A stretch of 64,000 bases of DNA from Pseudomonas sp. 7P_10.2_Bac1 (GTDB lineage: Bacteria; Pseudomonadota; Gammaproteobacteria; Pseudomonadales; Pseudomonadaceae), in NCBI RefSeq assembly GCF_025465935.1, contig NZ_JANLNV010000063.1, positions 1-64,000 on the forward strand, given 5' to 3'. Position numbers and translations under genes: made by a program. The notes beneath the pieces were generated by a model. The model saw nothing but the letters and a program-made list of their open reading frames with translations. It searched no databases and was not told where the DNA came from. Shown here piece after piece: positions 1-8,312 of this stretch (position 1 is its first letter; every line of letters starts with the position of its first letter).

Positions 1-9
1 GAAAATCGT

Positions 10-75
10 GTAGGAGCGAGCTTGCCTCGCGATCTTTTGACCTTTGAAAAGATCGCGAGGCAAGCTCGCTCCTAC
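10..75. repeat. REPIN-like palindrome (GTAGGAGCGAG family), copy 1
   Basis: Two arms reading GTAGGAGCGAGCTTGCC and its complement enclose the inner palindrome GATCTTTT/AAAAGATC. The whole element can fold into one long hairpin. Near-identical elements lie at 5025-5090, 12423-12487, 37621-37686 and 50375-50427. It sits just past the stop of the minus-strand FKBP gene and may act as a 3' end. Such inverted pairs of REP sequences are known from fluorescent pseudomonads, where they are mobilised by REP-associated tyrosine transposases; none is in this window. Confidence 0.85.
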
Positions 76-86
76 AGATATTTGTC

Positions 87-749
87 TTACTGCACCTTCA
101 GCAACTCGATTTCAAACACCAGCGGCGTGTAAGGCGCAATCAAATCCCCCGCGCCATCAGCCCCATACGCCTGATTGGACGGTATCACCAGCCGCCATGT
201 TGAACCAGTTGGCATCTGCGCCAGCGCCAGACGCCACCCATTGATCACACTGTCCAGGCGAAACCATTGTGGCTGCGTGCTCTGGTCGAAAATCGTGCCG
301 TCAGGCAAGCGTCCGACATAGTTGACGTACACCGAGCCCTGAGCATCGGGTTTTGCCCCGGCCCCTGTCTTGAGTTCAGTCGCCAAAATACCGTTGCCCA
401 ACTCGCGGACGCCCGCTTTGTGTTTTTCTTTCGATAAAAAATCACGCTCGGCATTCAGTGCAACTTCGCTTTGCGGGTGAGCGGGCTCGGCGTCGATCTG
501 CGCTTGGTGCGCCGTGAGAATTTGCTCGATACGCTCATCTGTCAGCGCCAACGGCTTGCCTTGATAGGCGCTGCGCAGACCGTCGATCAACGCTTGGAGT
601 TGCAGGTCTGGCACTTCGTCGCGCAAACGCTCGCCAAGGCTCGCACCCAAGCTGTAGGCCAGGTCATGCGCGGCTTGCGGGCTTTGTGCCGGTGCTGCAT
701 GGGCCGAACAGGCAACGCACAACAAGGTCAGTAAAAGGGAACGCGGCAT
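87..749 (-). CDS. FKBP-type peptidyl-prolyl cis-trans isomerase, exported
   Basis: A protein-folding catalyst that isomerises Xaa-Pro bonds, probably in the periplasm. A signal peptide covers about the first 20 residues (basic start, hydrophobic LLLTLLCVAC, Ala-rich cleavage site SAHA). A charged helical domain follows, and the FKBP domain is about residues 110-218 (VYVNYVGRLPDGTIFD, then YGADGAG near the end). The length of 220 aa suits the FklB/Mip type. I chose ATG at 749 because GGAG lies about 8 bases upstream; a GTG two codons earlier has no good site. In P. aeruginosa an FKBP gene also lies beside algP (PA5254, from memory). Family is certain; the substrate is unknown. Confidence 0.9.
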   Translation of the reverse strand: MPRSLLLTLLCVACSAHAAPAQSPQAAHDLAYSLGASLGERLRDEVPDLQLQALIDGLRSAYQGKPLALTDERIEQILTAHQAQIDAEPAHPQSEVALNAERDFLSKEKHKAGVRELGNGILATELKTGAGAKPDAQGSVYVNYVGRLPDGTIFDQSTQPQWFRLDSVINGWRLALAQMPTGSTWRLVIPSNQAYGADGAGDLIAPYTPLVFEIELLKVQ

Positions 750-999
750 GAGCACTCTCCGGTCTTAAGTGCGAGCGATTATGCCTGTGCGGGCGGGAAT
801 TTTCGGGCGGAATTATTTGAAGCTTTAATAGACGTTGCAGCGGCCACACAATTTAACGGACTGCATCGATGAAAACTGATCTGGCACAAGTTTTCCGGTG
901 CTATGCAACCCCCTGCTATCGTTAGTGTCAACATGACCTAGCGGCGGTTCTTGCAGAGGTCTAGTATGAGCCGCACTCACTTCAGCCAGGAGGTAAACC

Positions 1000-2031
1000 A
1001 TGTCGGCCAACGAGAAGTCTGTTAATACGCCGTTGCACTTGCTCCAACAACTCTCAGGCAGCCTGCTTGAGCATTTGGAAAGCGCCTGTTCCCAAGCGCT
1101 GGCTGATGCTGAGAAGCTGCTCGCCAAGCTGGAAAAACAGCGTGGCAAAGCCCAGGAAAAACTGCACAAGTCGCGTGAAAAGCTGCAAGCAGCTGCGCAT
1201 GCAGGCAAGTCCAAGGCACAAGCCAAGGCCAAGTCTTCTGTTAAAGAGCTTGAGCAACTGCTCGACTCGCTCAAAGAACGTCAAACCGAGACTCGCGCTT
1301 ATATCCAGCAACTCAAGCGTGATGCTCAAGAAAGCCTGAAACTGGCCCAAGGCATTGGCCGGGTCAAGGAAGCGGTAGGCAAGGCTCTGACCGCTCGGAC
1401 TGCCAAGCCAGCCGCTGCTAAAAAACCGGCCGCTAAAGCCCCTGTGGCCGCCAAGGCACCAGCAAAAACCGCTGCCAAGGCTCCGGCCAAAGCGCCAGCC
1501 GCTGCAGCCAAGCCAGCCGCTAAAACCACCGCGTCAAAACCTGCTGCTAAAGCACCGGCCGCCAAACCAGCCGCTGCAAAAGCGCCTGCCGCCAAGCCGG
1601 CTGCTCGCACTGGCGCCGCAAAACCGGCTGCCAAACCGACGGCTGCCAAACCCGCTGCCGCTAAACCGGCGGCCACCAAAGCGCCTGCCACAGCAGCGGC
1701 CAAGCCGACCGCCAGAACCGCCGCAGCCAAACCCGCCGCCAAGCCAGCAGTTGCCAAACCTGCGGCCAAGCCTGCTGCGAAACCCGCCAGCACTGCGGCC
1801 AAAGCGCCAGCCAAGCCTGCGGCCAAACCGGCCGTAAAACCGGCTGCCAAACCTGCCGTGAGAAAGCCTGCGGCCGCCAAGCCCGCGGCCAAGCCCGCGG
1901 CCAAGCCCGCGGCCAAGCCTGCGGCGGCTCCCGCCACGTCCGCAACCGCGCCAACAGCTGCAACACCGGCTGCATCGCCAGCTCCGACGACACCTGCAAC
2001 ACCGGCGACAACCCCTACCAGCGGCTCTTAA
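1000..2031 (+). CDS. algP: AlgP (AlgR3), histone H1-like KPAA-repeat protein
   Basis: Related to AlgP, a nucleoid-associated protein linked to alginate gene regulation in P. aeruginosa. Residues 1 to about 125 are highly charged and helical, probably coiled coil. From about residue 130 to 320 the chain is an almost unbroken run of Lys-Pro-Ala-Ala type repeats like the C-terminal tail of histone H1, ending in an Ala/Pro/Thr stretch. The start has a strong AGGAGGT site 6-7 bases upstream. Perfect 12-base units near 1866-1920 make this DNA prone to slippage, so length should vary between strains. The stop overlaps the convergent neighbour by 4 bases. DNA binding is inferred from composition. Confidence 0.93.
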   Translation: MSANEKSVNTPLHLLQQLSGSLLEHLESACSQALADAEKLLAKLEKQRGKAQEKLHKSREKLQAAAHAGKSKAQAKAKSSVKELEQLLDSLKERQTETRAYIQQLKRDAQESLKLAQGIGRVKEAVGKALTARTAKPAAAKKPAAKAPVAAKAPAKTAAKAPAKAPAAAAKPAAKTTASKPAAKAPAAKPAAAKAPAAKPAARTGAAKPAAKPTAAKPAAAKPAATKAPATAAAKPTARTAAAKPAAKPAVAKPAAKPAAKPASTAAKAPAKPAAKPAVKPAAKPAVRKPAAAKPAAKPAAKPAAKPAAAPATSATAPTAATPAASPAPTTPATPATTPTSGS

Positions 2032-2492
2032 GCTGGGTTGATTGCGGCGCGCAGCGTTTGCAGCGCGCCGTGATCAGGGTGTTCCACACCGCTGATCATT
2101 GTGTTCAGCCAATCGCAATGTTCGTTCGATTGAGTGGGCAACCAGTTTTGGCTTGCGGCTTCCAAACGTCGCAATAGCGTCCGTTCTGCCTCCAACTCCA
2201 GCCCCTTGATCAGCCCGCGCAACGCTGACAGTTCGTCATCATGCATGGCCGCTTCGCGCCATTGCGTGCGTAATCGGCGCAAAGGCTGCACGACATCGCG
2301 TTGCCAAGGCTCGGCGCACGCCTTGAGGCTTTCAAAACGCGCCTCGTCGCAGGCGACCCTTCGGTGCTCAAGCCAGGCCGCACAGAGCAGCAGGCAGACA
2401 TCCAGGCCCTGGCTTTGCAGGCTCAAACAGGCGTGCTCAATGCCGGGCAGGGCATAGACCTTCAAACAGTAATTCCACAGATCGGTCTGCAT
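2028..2492 (-). CDS. TIGR02444 family protein
   Basis: A small helical cytoplasmic protein of 154 aa, recognised as the TIGR02444 family by its start (MQTDLWNYCLKVYALPGIEHACL) condensed here as the WNY and CLSLQ motifs, the aligned Cys/Trp residues and its place between algP and the ABC-F gene. Function is not known. There is no signal peptide or membrane segment. It runs towards algP and the two stop codons overlap by four bases. Its promoter region is shared with the divergent ABC-F gene, with about 50 bases between the two starts. Confident as a gene, without a role. Confidence 0.8.
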   Translation of the reverse strand: MQTDLWNYCLKVYALPGIEHACLSLQSQGLDVCLLLCAAWLEHRRVACDEARFESLKACAEPWQRDVVQPLRRLRTQWREAAMHDDELSALRGLIKGLELEAERTLLRRLEAASQNWLPTQSNEHCDWLNTMISGVEHPDHGALQTLRAAINPA

Positions 2493-2542
2493 AGTGCAAT
2501 TCGCGCCAGTTGAGAGGGAAGCTGGTAGACTCCGCGGCCATT

Positions 2543-4453
2543 ATGATCCGACTTCAGAACCTGACTTTACAGCGTGGCCCTCAGCGTCTGCTAGAAGACG
2601 CCGAGCTGACCCTGCACGCCGGCCACAAAGCCGGTTTGGTCGGCGCCAATGGCGCCGGTAAATCCACTTTGTTCGCCTTGCTGCTGGGTGAGTTGACGCC
2701 TGATTCCGGGGATTGTCTGCTCCCAGCCGACTGGCGGATCGCCCACATGCGCCAGGAAATCGACACGCTCGATCGCATTGCGATCGACTATGTGCTCGAT
2801 GGTGACCAGCGTTTGCGCGAAGTTCAAGCCAATCTGGCGCAGGCCGAAGCCGCCCAGGACGGTGCTGCGCTGGCGCGCTGGCATGCCGAGCTGGACAGCG
2901 CCGATGGCTACACCGCCGATGCCCGTGCGCGCAAAATGCTCGCCGGGCTGGGGTTTACCAACGAACAAATGGACCGCCCGGTGGCCGACTTCTCGGGCGG
3001 CTGGCGGATGCGCCTCAACCTGGCCCAGGCCCTGATGTGCCCGTCCGATCTGTTGTTGCTCGATGAACCGACCAACCACTTGGACCTCGACGCCATTCTG
3101 TGGCTCGAAGATTTCCTCAAAAGTTACCCCGGCACCATGTTGTTGATCTCCCACGACCGGGATTTCCTCGACGCCGTGGTTGATAACATTGCCCACGTCG
3201 AACAGCGCAAAATCACCCTCTATCGCGGGGGTTACAGTGCATTTGAACGTGCCCGCGCCGAGCGTCTGGCCCAGCAGCAACAGGCCTACGAGAAACAGCA
3301 AGCGCAACGTGCGCACATGGAAAGCTACATCGCCCGCTTCAAGGCTCAGGCCACCAAGGCCCGTCAGGCGCAGAGCCGGATCAAGGCCCTTGAACGCATG
3401 GAAGAACTGAGCGCGGCTCATGTCGACTCACCGTTCAACTTCGTGTTCCGTGAAGCGGTCAAGCTTTCCAGCCCGTTGCTCGATTTGTCCGAAGCGCGCT
3501 TGGGTTATGGCGACAAAACCATCCTTGAGAAGGTCAAACTGCAGCTGGTTCCGGGTGCCCGCATCGGCTTGCTCGGCCCGAACGGTGCCGGTAAGTCGAC
3601 CTTGATCAAAAACCTGGCAGGTGAACTGGCGCCGCTGTCGGGGCGCCTGGCCCGTGGCGAAAACCTGGCAGTCGGTTATTTCGCCCAGCATCAGCTCGAC
3701 TCGCTGGACTCCAAGGCCAGCCCGTTGCTGCATCTGCAGCGCCTGGCGCCGGCCGAGCGTGAGCAAACCCTGCGTGACTTCCTCGGTGGTTTCGACTTCC
3801 GCGGGGCGCGCATCGACGAGCCGGTACTGAACTTCTCGGGCGGCGAAAAAGCCCGTCTGGCCCTCGCGCTGATCGCGTGGGAGCGTCCGAACCTGTTGCT
3901 GCTCGACGAACCGACCAACCACCTGGACCTCGAAATGCGCCTGGCCCTGACCATGGCGCTGCAAGAGTTCAGTGGTGCGGTACTGGTGGTGTCTCACGAT
4001 CGTCATTTGCTCAAAAGCACCACCGATGAATTTTTGCTGGTGGCCGATGGCAAAGTGCAGGAGTTCGATGGCGACCTCGACGACTATGCCCGCTGGTTGG
4101 CGGATTACCGTCTGCGCAACGCGCCAGTGAGCAACACCGTGATCAACCCGGACAAGACCGATAAAAAGGCTCAGCGTCAGGCGGCCGCGGCGTTGCGTCA
4201 ACAGTTGGCACCGCACAAGCGTGAAGCCGACAAGCTGGAAGGCGAGTTGGGCAAGGTCACTGAAAAACTCGCCAAGATCGAAGCCAGCCTCGGTGACAGC
4301 GGGGTTTACGAGGCGGCGCGCAAAGACGAGCTACGAGAGTTGCTGGCCGATCAGGCCAAACTCAAAGTGCTTGAAGGCCAGCTCGAAGAACGCTGGATGG
4401 AGGCCCTGGAAGTGCTTGAGACCTTGCAAGCCGAACTGGAAGCCCTGTCCTGA
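2543..4453 (+). CDS. yheS: ABC-F family ATPase (YheS-like)
   Basis: A soluble twin-ATPase of the ABC-F class; these bind the ribosomal E site and relieve stalled translation. Both cassettes are complete: Walker A GANGAGKST at residues 34-42, signature FSGGWRMRL, Walker B LLLLDEPTNHLDL; then GPNGAGKST, FSGGEKARL and a second LLLLDEPTNHLDL. A charged linker joins them and a C-terminal coiled coil of about 100 residues follows. There is no membrane domain. The 636 aa match YheS of E. coli. The ATG at 2543 is preferred to an in-frame upstream start at 2510 because the domain begins at once with MIRLQNLTL. Its stop overlaps the next start (TGATG). Confidence 0.92.
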   Translation: MIRLQNLTLQRGPQRLLEDAELTLHAGHKAGLVGANGAGKSTLFALLLGELTPDSGDCLLPADWRIAHMRQEIDTLDRIAIDYVLDGDQRLREVQANLAQAEAAQDGAALARWHAELDSADGYTADARARKMLAGLGFTNEQMDRPVADFSGGWRMRLNLAQALMCPSDLLLLDEPTNHLDLDAILWLEDFLKSYPGTMLLISHDRDFLDAVVDNIAHVEQRKITLYRGGYSAFERARAERLAQQQQAYEKQQAQRAHMESYIARFKAQATKARQAQSRIKALERMEELSAAHVDSPFNFVFREAVKLSSPLLDLSEARLGYGDKTILEKVKLQLVPGARIGLLGPNGAGKSTLIKNLAGELAPLSGRLARGENLAVGYFAQHQLDSLDSKASPLLHLQRLAPAEREQTLRDFLGGFDFRGARIDEPVLNFSGGEKARLALALIAWERPNLLLLDEPTNHLDLEMRLALTMALQEFSGAVLVVSHDRHLLKSTTDEFLLVADGKVQEFDGDLDDYARWLADYRLRNAPVSNTVINPDKTDKKAQRQAAAALRQQLAPHKREADKLEGELGKVTEKLAKIEASLGDSGVYEAARKDELRELLADQAKLKVLEGQLEERWMEALEVLETLQAELEALS

Positions 4454-5010
4454 TGGAATCGCTCAACTTACCCGTACCGGCCGAGTTGATTGCACCGCTG
4501 TGGATTGGCGTGCAGATCTTGCTGATTCTGCTGGCCGGGTACTTCCTGCAGCGCGGGGTTGCGCGTTTTCTGACTCGCATGGGCGAGCGTTACCCTTTGC
4601 CGCCGCAGCTGCTGTTGCCGCTGCGAGGCGGGTTGCGCTGGTTCATCATGGGCAGCGCGCTGATCTTCGTCCTCGAACGCCTGGGTGTCTCGGCCACGGT
4701 GTTGTGGACGGCGCTTTCGGGGTTTGTGGCGGTGGCGGCGATTGCCTTCTTCGCCATGTGGAGCGTGCTGTCCAACCTGCTGTGTGCGGTGCTGATCTTC
4801 ACCGTTGGGCCGTTTCGCATTGGCGACGTCGTGGAACTACTCGACACCCTCGACAAGCCGGGCGTCAAAGGCCGCGTCGTTGCCATCAACCTGCTCTACA
4901 CCACCTTGGTAGAGCCTGCTGAAACCGGAAGCGGTAGCAGCATGGTGCAAGTCCCCAACAGCCTGTTCTTCCAGCGCTCCGTACGCCGTTGGCGCGAAGG
5001 CGACCTGTAA
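4453..5010 (+). CDS. short MscS-family mechanosensitive channel protein
   Basis: A membrane protein related to MscS, which opens under membrane tension to release solutes. Hydrophobic helices lie at about 10-33, 53-75 and 80-115; the last is the pore-lining type (VAVAAIAFFAMWSVLSNLL) followed by FRIGDVVEL, the start of the beta domain. At 185 aa it lacks most of the C-terminal alpha/beta vestibule found in the 286-aa E. coli MscS. It ends with a natural stop, and no downstream sequence continues the domain, so it looks like a native short form and not a recent truncation. Translation is probably coupled to the ABC-F gene. Confidence 0.85.
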   Translation: MESLNLPVPAELIAPLWIGVQILLILLAGYFLQRGVARFLTRMGERYPLPPQLLLPLRGGLRWFIMGSALIFVLERLGVSATVLWTALSGFVAVAAIAFFAMWSVLSNLLCAVLIFTVGPFRIGDVVELLDTLDKPGVKGRVVAINLLYTTLVEPAETGSGSSMVQVPNSLFFQRSVRRWREGDL

Positions 5011-5024
5011 ACACCCATCCCTGT

Positions 5025-5090
5025 GTAGGAGAGAGCTTGCCTCGCGATCTATTGAGTTTAAAAAAGATCGCGAGACAAGCTCGCCCCTAC
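5025..5090. repeat. REPIN-like palindrome (GTAGGAGCGAG family), copy 2
   Basis: Outer arms GTAGGAGAGAGCTTGCC and GACAAGCTCGCCCCTAC enclose GCGATCT and AGATCGC. Each arm carries one or two substitutions compared with copy 1. It starts 15 bases past the stop of the MscS-like gene and may shape the 3' end of that transcript. Confidence 0.8.
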
Positions 5091-5175
5091 ACGCACTGTC
5101 CGCAAAAATATCTGGTTAATTTTCAGCCAGCGCATTAGCTTAAGGACTTGTTACAGTATTTGTCCGAGGTGTGCG

Positions 5176-5808
5176 ATGTCGTTGGAAACGTGGTTGGCCT
5201 TCTTTGCGGCGTGTTGGGTGATCAGCCTGTCTCCAGGCGCGGGCGCCATTGCTTCGATGTCGTGTGGCCTGCAATACGGCTTCTGGCGCGGCTACTGGAA
5301 TGCATTGGGTCTGCAACTGGGTCTGGCCTTGCAAATCTTCATTGTCGCCGCCGGTGTCGGTGCCATCCTCGCCGCCTCGTCCACGGCTTTCTACGCGATC
5401 AAATGGTTTGGTGTTGCCTATCTCGTCTACCTCGCCGTTAAACAATGGCGTGCCTTGCCGTCCGATCTCAGCGATGACTCGGCGATCCGCCCTATCGGCA
5501 AACCGCTGGCGCTGGTGTTTCGTGGCTTTCTGGTGAACGTCAGCAACCCCAAGGCGCTGGTCTTCATGCTTGCGGTGCTGCCGCAGTTTGTCGACCCGAA
5601 CGCACCGTTGGTGAGCCAATACCTGACATTGGGCGTAACCATGATCGCTGTCGATCTGATTGTCATGGCTGGCTACACCGGCCTGGCGTCCAAGGTGTTG
5701 CGCTTGCTGCGCACCCCTAAACAGCAGCGCCGCCTCAATCGCACCTTTGCCGGTCTGTTCGTGGGCGCCGCCGGGTTCTTGGCGACGTTGCACCGCGCGA
5801 CAACCTAA
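5176..5808 (+). CDS. LysE/RhtB family amino-acid exporter
   Basis: An inner-membrane exporter of the LysE/RhtB family, which pumps amino acids or derivatives out of the cell. The N-terminal signature is clear (WVISLSPGAGAIASMSCGL, residues about 14-32), and the 210 aa contain five or six hydrophobic segments, the usual pattern. A FRGFLVNVSNPKA motif typical of the family lies near residue 115. The gene stands alone, 165 bases after the MscS-like gene and 66 before the iron permease. The substrate cannot be read from the sequence. Confidence 0.9.
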   Translation: MSLETWLAFFAACWVISLSPGAGAIASMSCGLQYGFWRGYWNALGLQLGLALQIFIVAAGVGAILAASSTAFYAIKWFGVAYLVYLAVKQWRALPSDLSDDSAIRPIGKPLALVFRGFLVNVSNPKALVFMLAVLPQFVDPNAPLVSQYLTLGVTMIAVDLIVMAGYTGLASKVLRLLRTPKQQRRLNRTFAGLFVGAAGFLATLHRATT

Positions 5809-5874
5809 AAATCTTGAGTCGCGATCCTCGGAAGTGAACAATATGTCACTTTTCATTTCCGCCTGGATGTATTA

Positions 5875-7773
5875 ATGATCGCCCGATCGCGCTGTTTGGC
5901 CTGGCTGATGGTGCCAGTGCTCGCGTTGTGCAGCCTTGCTGTTTCAGCCAATTCCCCAGAAGGTGCTGCCCAAGCGTTGCACCTTATTGACTACATCGGT
6001 GCGGACTATCCGCCTACGGTCGAAGACGGCAAAGTCATCGATGAAACCGAGTATCACGAGCAACTGGAGTTCCTGACGGTCCTCAAGGGCCTGATTGCTG
6101 ACTTGCCAGAGCGCCCTGAGCGCGCGGAGTTGGCACAAGGCGTCGACGCCCTGCAAGCGGCCATCGAGCAGCGCCAGGACGGTGTCAGTGTCGCCCGTGA
6201 AGCGCGGCAGTTGGGCGCCAAACTGGCCGTCGCCTACGAGGTCAGCCAAGCGCCGGTCATTACCCCTGATCCTACTCGCGGCGAGCCGCTGTATGCCCTG
6301 CATTGTTCGGTGTGCCACGGCGCAACCGGCGCCGGTGACGGCCCGGCCAGCATGGGCATGACCCCGCCACCGGCCAACCTGCGCGATGCCGAGCGTACCG
6401 ATCGCCTGAGCCTCTACGCGATTTTCAACACGCTGGGGCTGGGCGTTGAAGGCACCGACATGCCGGCCTTTGCCGACCAATTGGATGACCGCCAGCGTTG
6501 GGACCTGGCCACCTATGTGGCGGGCCTGAGTGCTGATCCGGCGGCGGCTAAAGCCGACAAAACCTACGACCTCGCCGAATTGGCCCGTCAGACGCCGGGT
6601 GAAATCCTGGCTGCAGAAGGCCCGCAGGCAGCCGCCACGTTCCGTGCCCAGCGGGCGCAGCCACCACAGGTCAAGCGCGGCCCCGCACAGTTGCTCGATT
6701 ACACCAGCCAGACCCTGGACAAAAGCCTCGAAGCCTACCGCGAAGGTGATCGCGAGCAAGCCTACGATCTGTCTGTAGCGGCTTATCTGGAAGGTTTTGA
6801 ACTGGTCGAAAGCTCGCTGGACAACGTTGACAGCAGCGTGCGTAAAACCACCGAAAAAGCGCTGATGGCCTATCGGCAATCGTTACAGGACGGTTTGCCC
6901 ATCGAGCAGGTTGAACAGCGTCTGGATGCAGCCAAAGCCTTGCTCAAAGAATCCGCCGGGTTACTGGGCAGCGACGGTCTGAGCTGGTCTTTGAGCTATG
7001 TGTCGGGGCTGTTGATTTTGCTGCGTGAGGGTCTGGAGGCCATCCTGGTGTTGGCTGCCATCCTCGCTTTTCTGCGCAACACTGGGCAGCAGTCGGCAGT
7101 GCGCAGCGTCAACATCGGCTGGGGCCTGGCGTTGCTGGCGGGCTTGGCCACCTGGGCGCTGGCTGCCTATGTGATTGATGTGAGCGGGGCGCAGCGTGAG
7201 CTGCTGGAAGGTTGCACTGCGTTGTTTGCCAGCGTCATGGTGTTGTGGCTGGGCGTGTGGATGCACGATCGCCGCCACGCCGACGCTTGGCAGGACTACA
7301 TTAAAAGCAGCCTGGTCAGCGGCGGCGGGCGTTTTGGGTTTGCGGTACTGGCGTTCTTCTCGGTGTATCGCGAACTGTTCGAAGTAATCCTGTTCTACGA
7401 AACTCTGTGGCTGCAAGCGGGCCCGGCTGGGCATGACGCCGTACTGGCAGGCGGCGCCACGGCGCTGGTGCTGTTGATCGGCCTGGCGTGGATCATCCTG
7501 CGCGGCTCGGCCAAATTGCCACTGGGCGTGTTCTTCGGTATCAATGCCGCCTTGCTGTGTGCGCTGTCAGTTGTCTTCGCCGGGCATGGTGTGAAAGCGC
7601 TGCAAGAAGCCGGGGTTTTCGGGACGCGACCTGTGCCGTTCTTCGAATTCGACTGGCTGGGCATCCACGCAGACGCCTACTCGCTAAGTGCCCAAGCGGT
7701 AGCGATCCTGGCGATCATCGTGCTCTACAGCCGCAGCCGGCTGGCTGAAAAACGTCGGGAACAGGCTTCTTAA
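5875..7773 (+). CDS. FTR1-type iron permease with N-terminal c-type cytochrome domain
   Basis: A 632-aa inner-membrane protein joining a periplasmic electron-transfer part to a ferric iron permease. A signal peptide (residues 1-25) is followed by a helical region, then a haem c site CSVCH at 144-148 with a later Met ligand candidate in TDMPAF. The C-terminal 280 residues are the FTR1/EfeU permease with two REGLE-type motifs, LLREGLEAIL and VYRELFEVIL, the known iron-binding pattern. The usual partners EfeO and EfeB are not adjacent. The architecture suggests that redox chemistry and iron uptake are coupled in one chain. I see no convincing Fur box in the 66-base gap upstream. Confidence 0.9.
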   Translation: MIARSRCLAWLMVPVLALCSLAVSANSPEGAAQALHLIDYIGADYPPTVEDGKVIDETEYHEQLEFLTVLKGLIADLPERPERAELAQGVDALQAAIEQRQDGVSVAREARQLGAKLAVAYEVSQAPVITPDPTRGEPLYALHCSVCHGATGAGDGPASMGMTPPPANLRDAERTDRLSLYAIFNTLGLGVEGTDMPAFADQLDDRQRWDLATYVAGLSADPAAAKADKTYDLAELARQTPGEILAAEGPQAAATFRAQRAQPPQVKRGPAQLLDYTSQTLDKSLEAYREGDREQAYDLSVAAYLEGFELVESSLDNVDSSVRKTTEKALMAYRQSLQDGLPIEQVEQRLDAAKALLKESAGLLGSDGLSWSLSYVSGLLILLREGLEAILVLAAILAFLRNTGQQSAVRSVNIGWGLALLAGLATWALAAYVIDVSGAQRELLEGCTALFASVMVLWLGVWMHDRRHADAWQDYIKSSLVSGGGRFGFAVLAFFSVYRELFEVILFYETLWLQAGPAGHDAVLAGGATALVLLIGLAWIILRGSAKLPLGVFFGINAALLCALSVVFAGHGVKALQEAGVFGTRPVPFFEFDWLGIHADAYSLSAQAVAILAIIVLYSRSRLAEKRREQAS

Positions 7774-7787
7774 ATAGCTTTACCTGC

Positions 7788-7829
7788 TGTGGAAGCGGGC
7801 TTGCTCGCGATGCAAGTCCGCTCCCACTG
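7788..7829. repeat. short REP palindrome (GTGGAAGCGGGCTTGCTCGCG family)
   Basis: TGTGGAAGCGGGCTTGC, an 8-base centre and GCAAGTCCGCTCCCA form an imperfect hairpin. It belongs to a second REP family, related to but distinct from the GTAGGAGCGAG elements, and sits in the 86-base gap between the iron permease and yaiI. Confidence 0.7.
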
Positions 7830-7859
7830 TGTTTTGTTCAGGACTTAAGGAGTTACCCC

Positions 7860-8312
7860 ATGCGTGTCTGGATCGACGCCGACGCTTGCCCCAAGGCTGC
7901 GAAGGATCAGGTCATCAAATTCGCGCTCAAGCGTCAGTTTGAGGTGGTGCTGGTGGCGGGGCAGAGTCAGGTCAAGCCCTCGTATACCTTGGTCAAATTG
8001 ATTGTGGTGCCCAGTGGCCCGGATGCGGCGGATGACTACTTGGTGGAGCACGCTGTGCCCGGCGAGTTGGTGATTTGCAGCGATGTGCCGCTGGCTGACC
8101 GGCTGGTCAAGAAGGGTGTGGCCGCGTTGGACCCGCGTGGCAAAGAGTTTGATGCGAACAACATGGGCGAGCGGCTGGCAGTGCGCAACCTGTTTACCGA
8201 TCTGCGTGAGCAAGGGCAGGTAGGCGGCGGGCAGGGCGCCTATGGCGAACGCGACAAGCAGGCGTTCGCCAATGCGCTGGACCGGATGTTGACCCGCCTG
8301 GCGCGGGGCTGA
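7860..8312 (+). CDS. yaiI: YaiI/YqxD family protein (DUF188)
   Basis: A conserved 150-aa cytoplasmic protein with a PIN-like fold in the UPF0178/DUF188 family. The diagnostic start MRVWIDADACPK (acidic pair plus Cys) and the later DRLVKKGVAALDPRG motif are present. The acidic residues suggest nuclease-like metal binding, but no activity is established. The AAGGAG site 9 bases before the ATG is good. It converges on elbB with no space: this stop ends at 8312 and the other starts at 8313. Confidence 0.9.
   Translation: MRVWIDADACPKAAKDQVIKFALKRQFEVVLVAGQSQVKPSYTLVKLIVVPSGPDAADDYLVEHAVPGELVICSDVPLADRLVKKGVAALDPRGKEFDANNMGERLAVRNLFTDLREQGQVGGGQGAYGERDKQAFANALDRMLTRLARG

Noticed and set aside
1326..1937. 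203-aa Ala/Gly/Leu-rich minus-strand ORF
   Set aside because: Reverse reading of the KPAA repeats of algP.
2510..2542. Upstream start for the ABC-F gene
   Set aside because: Adds 11 residues with no family match; ATG 2543 starts the domain directly.
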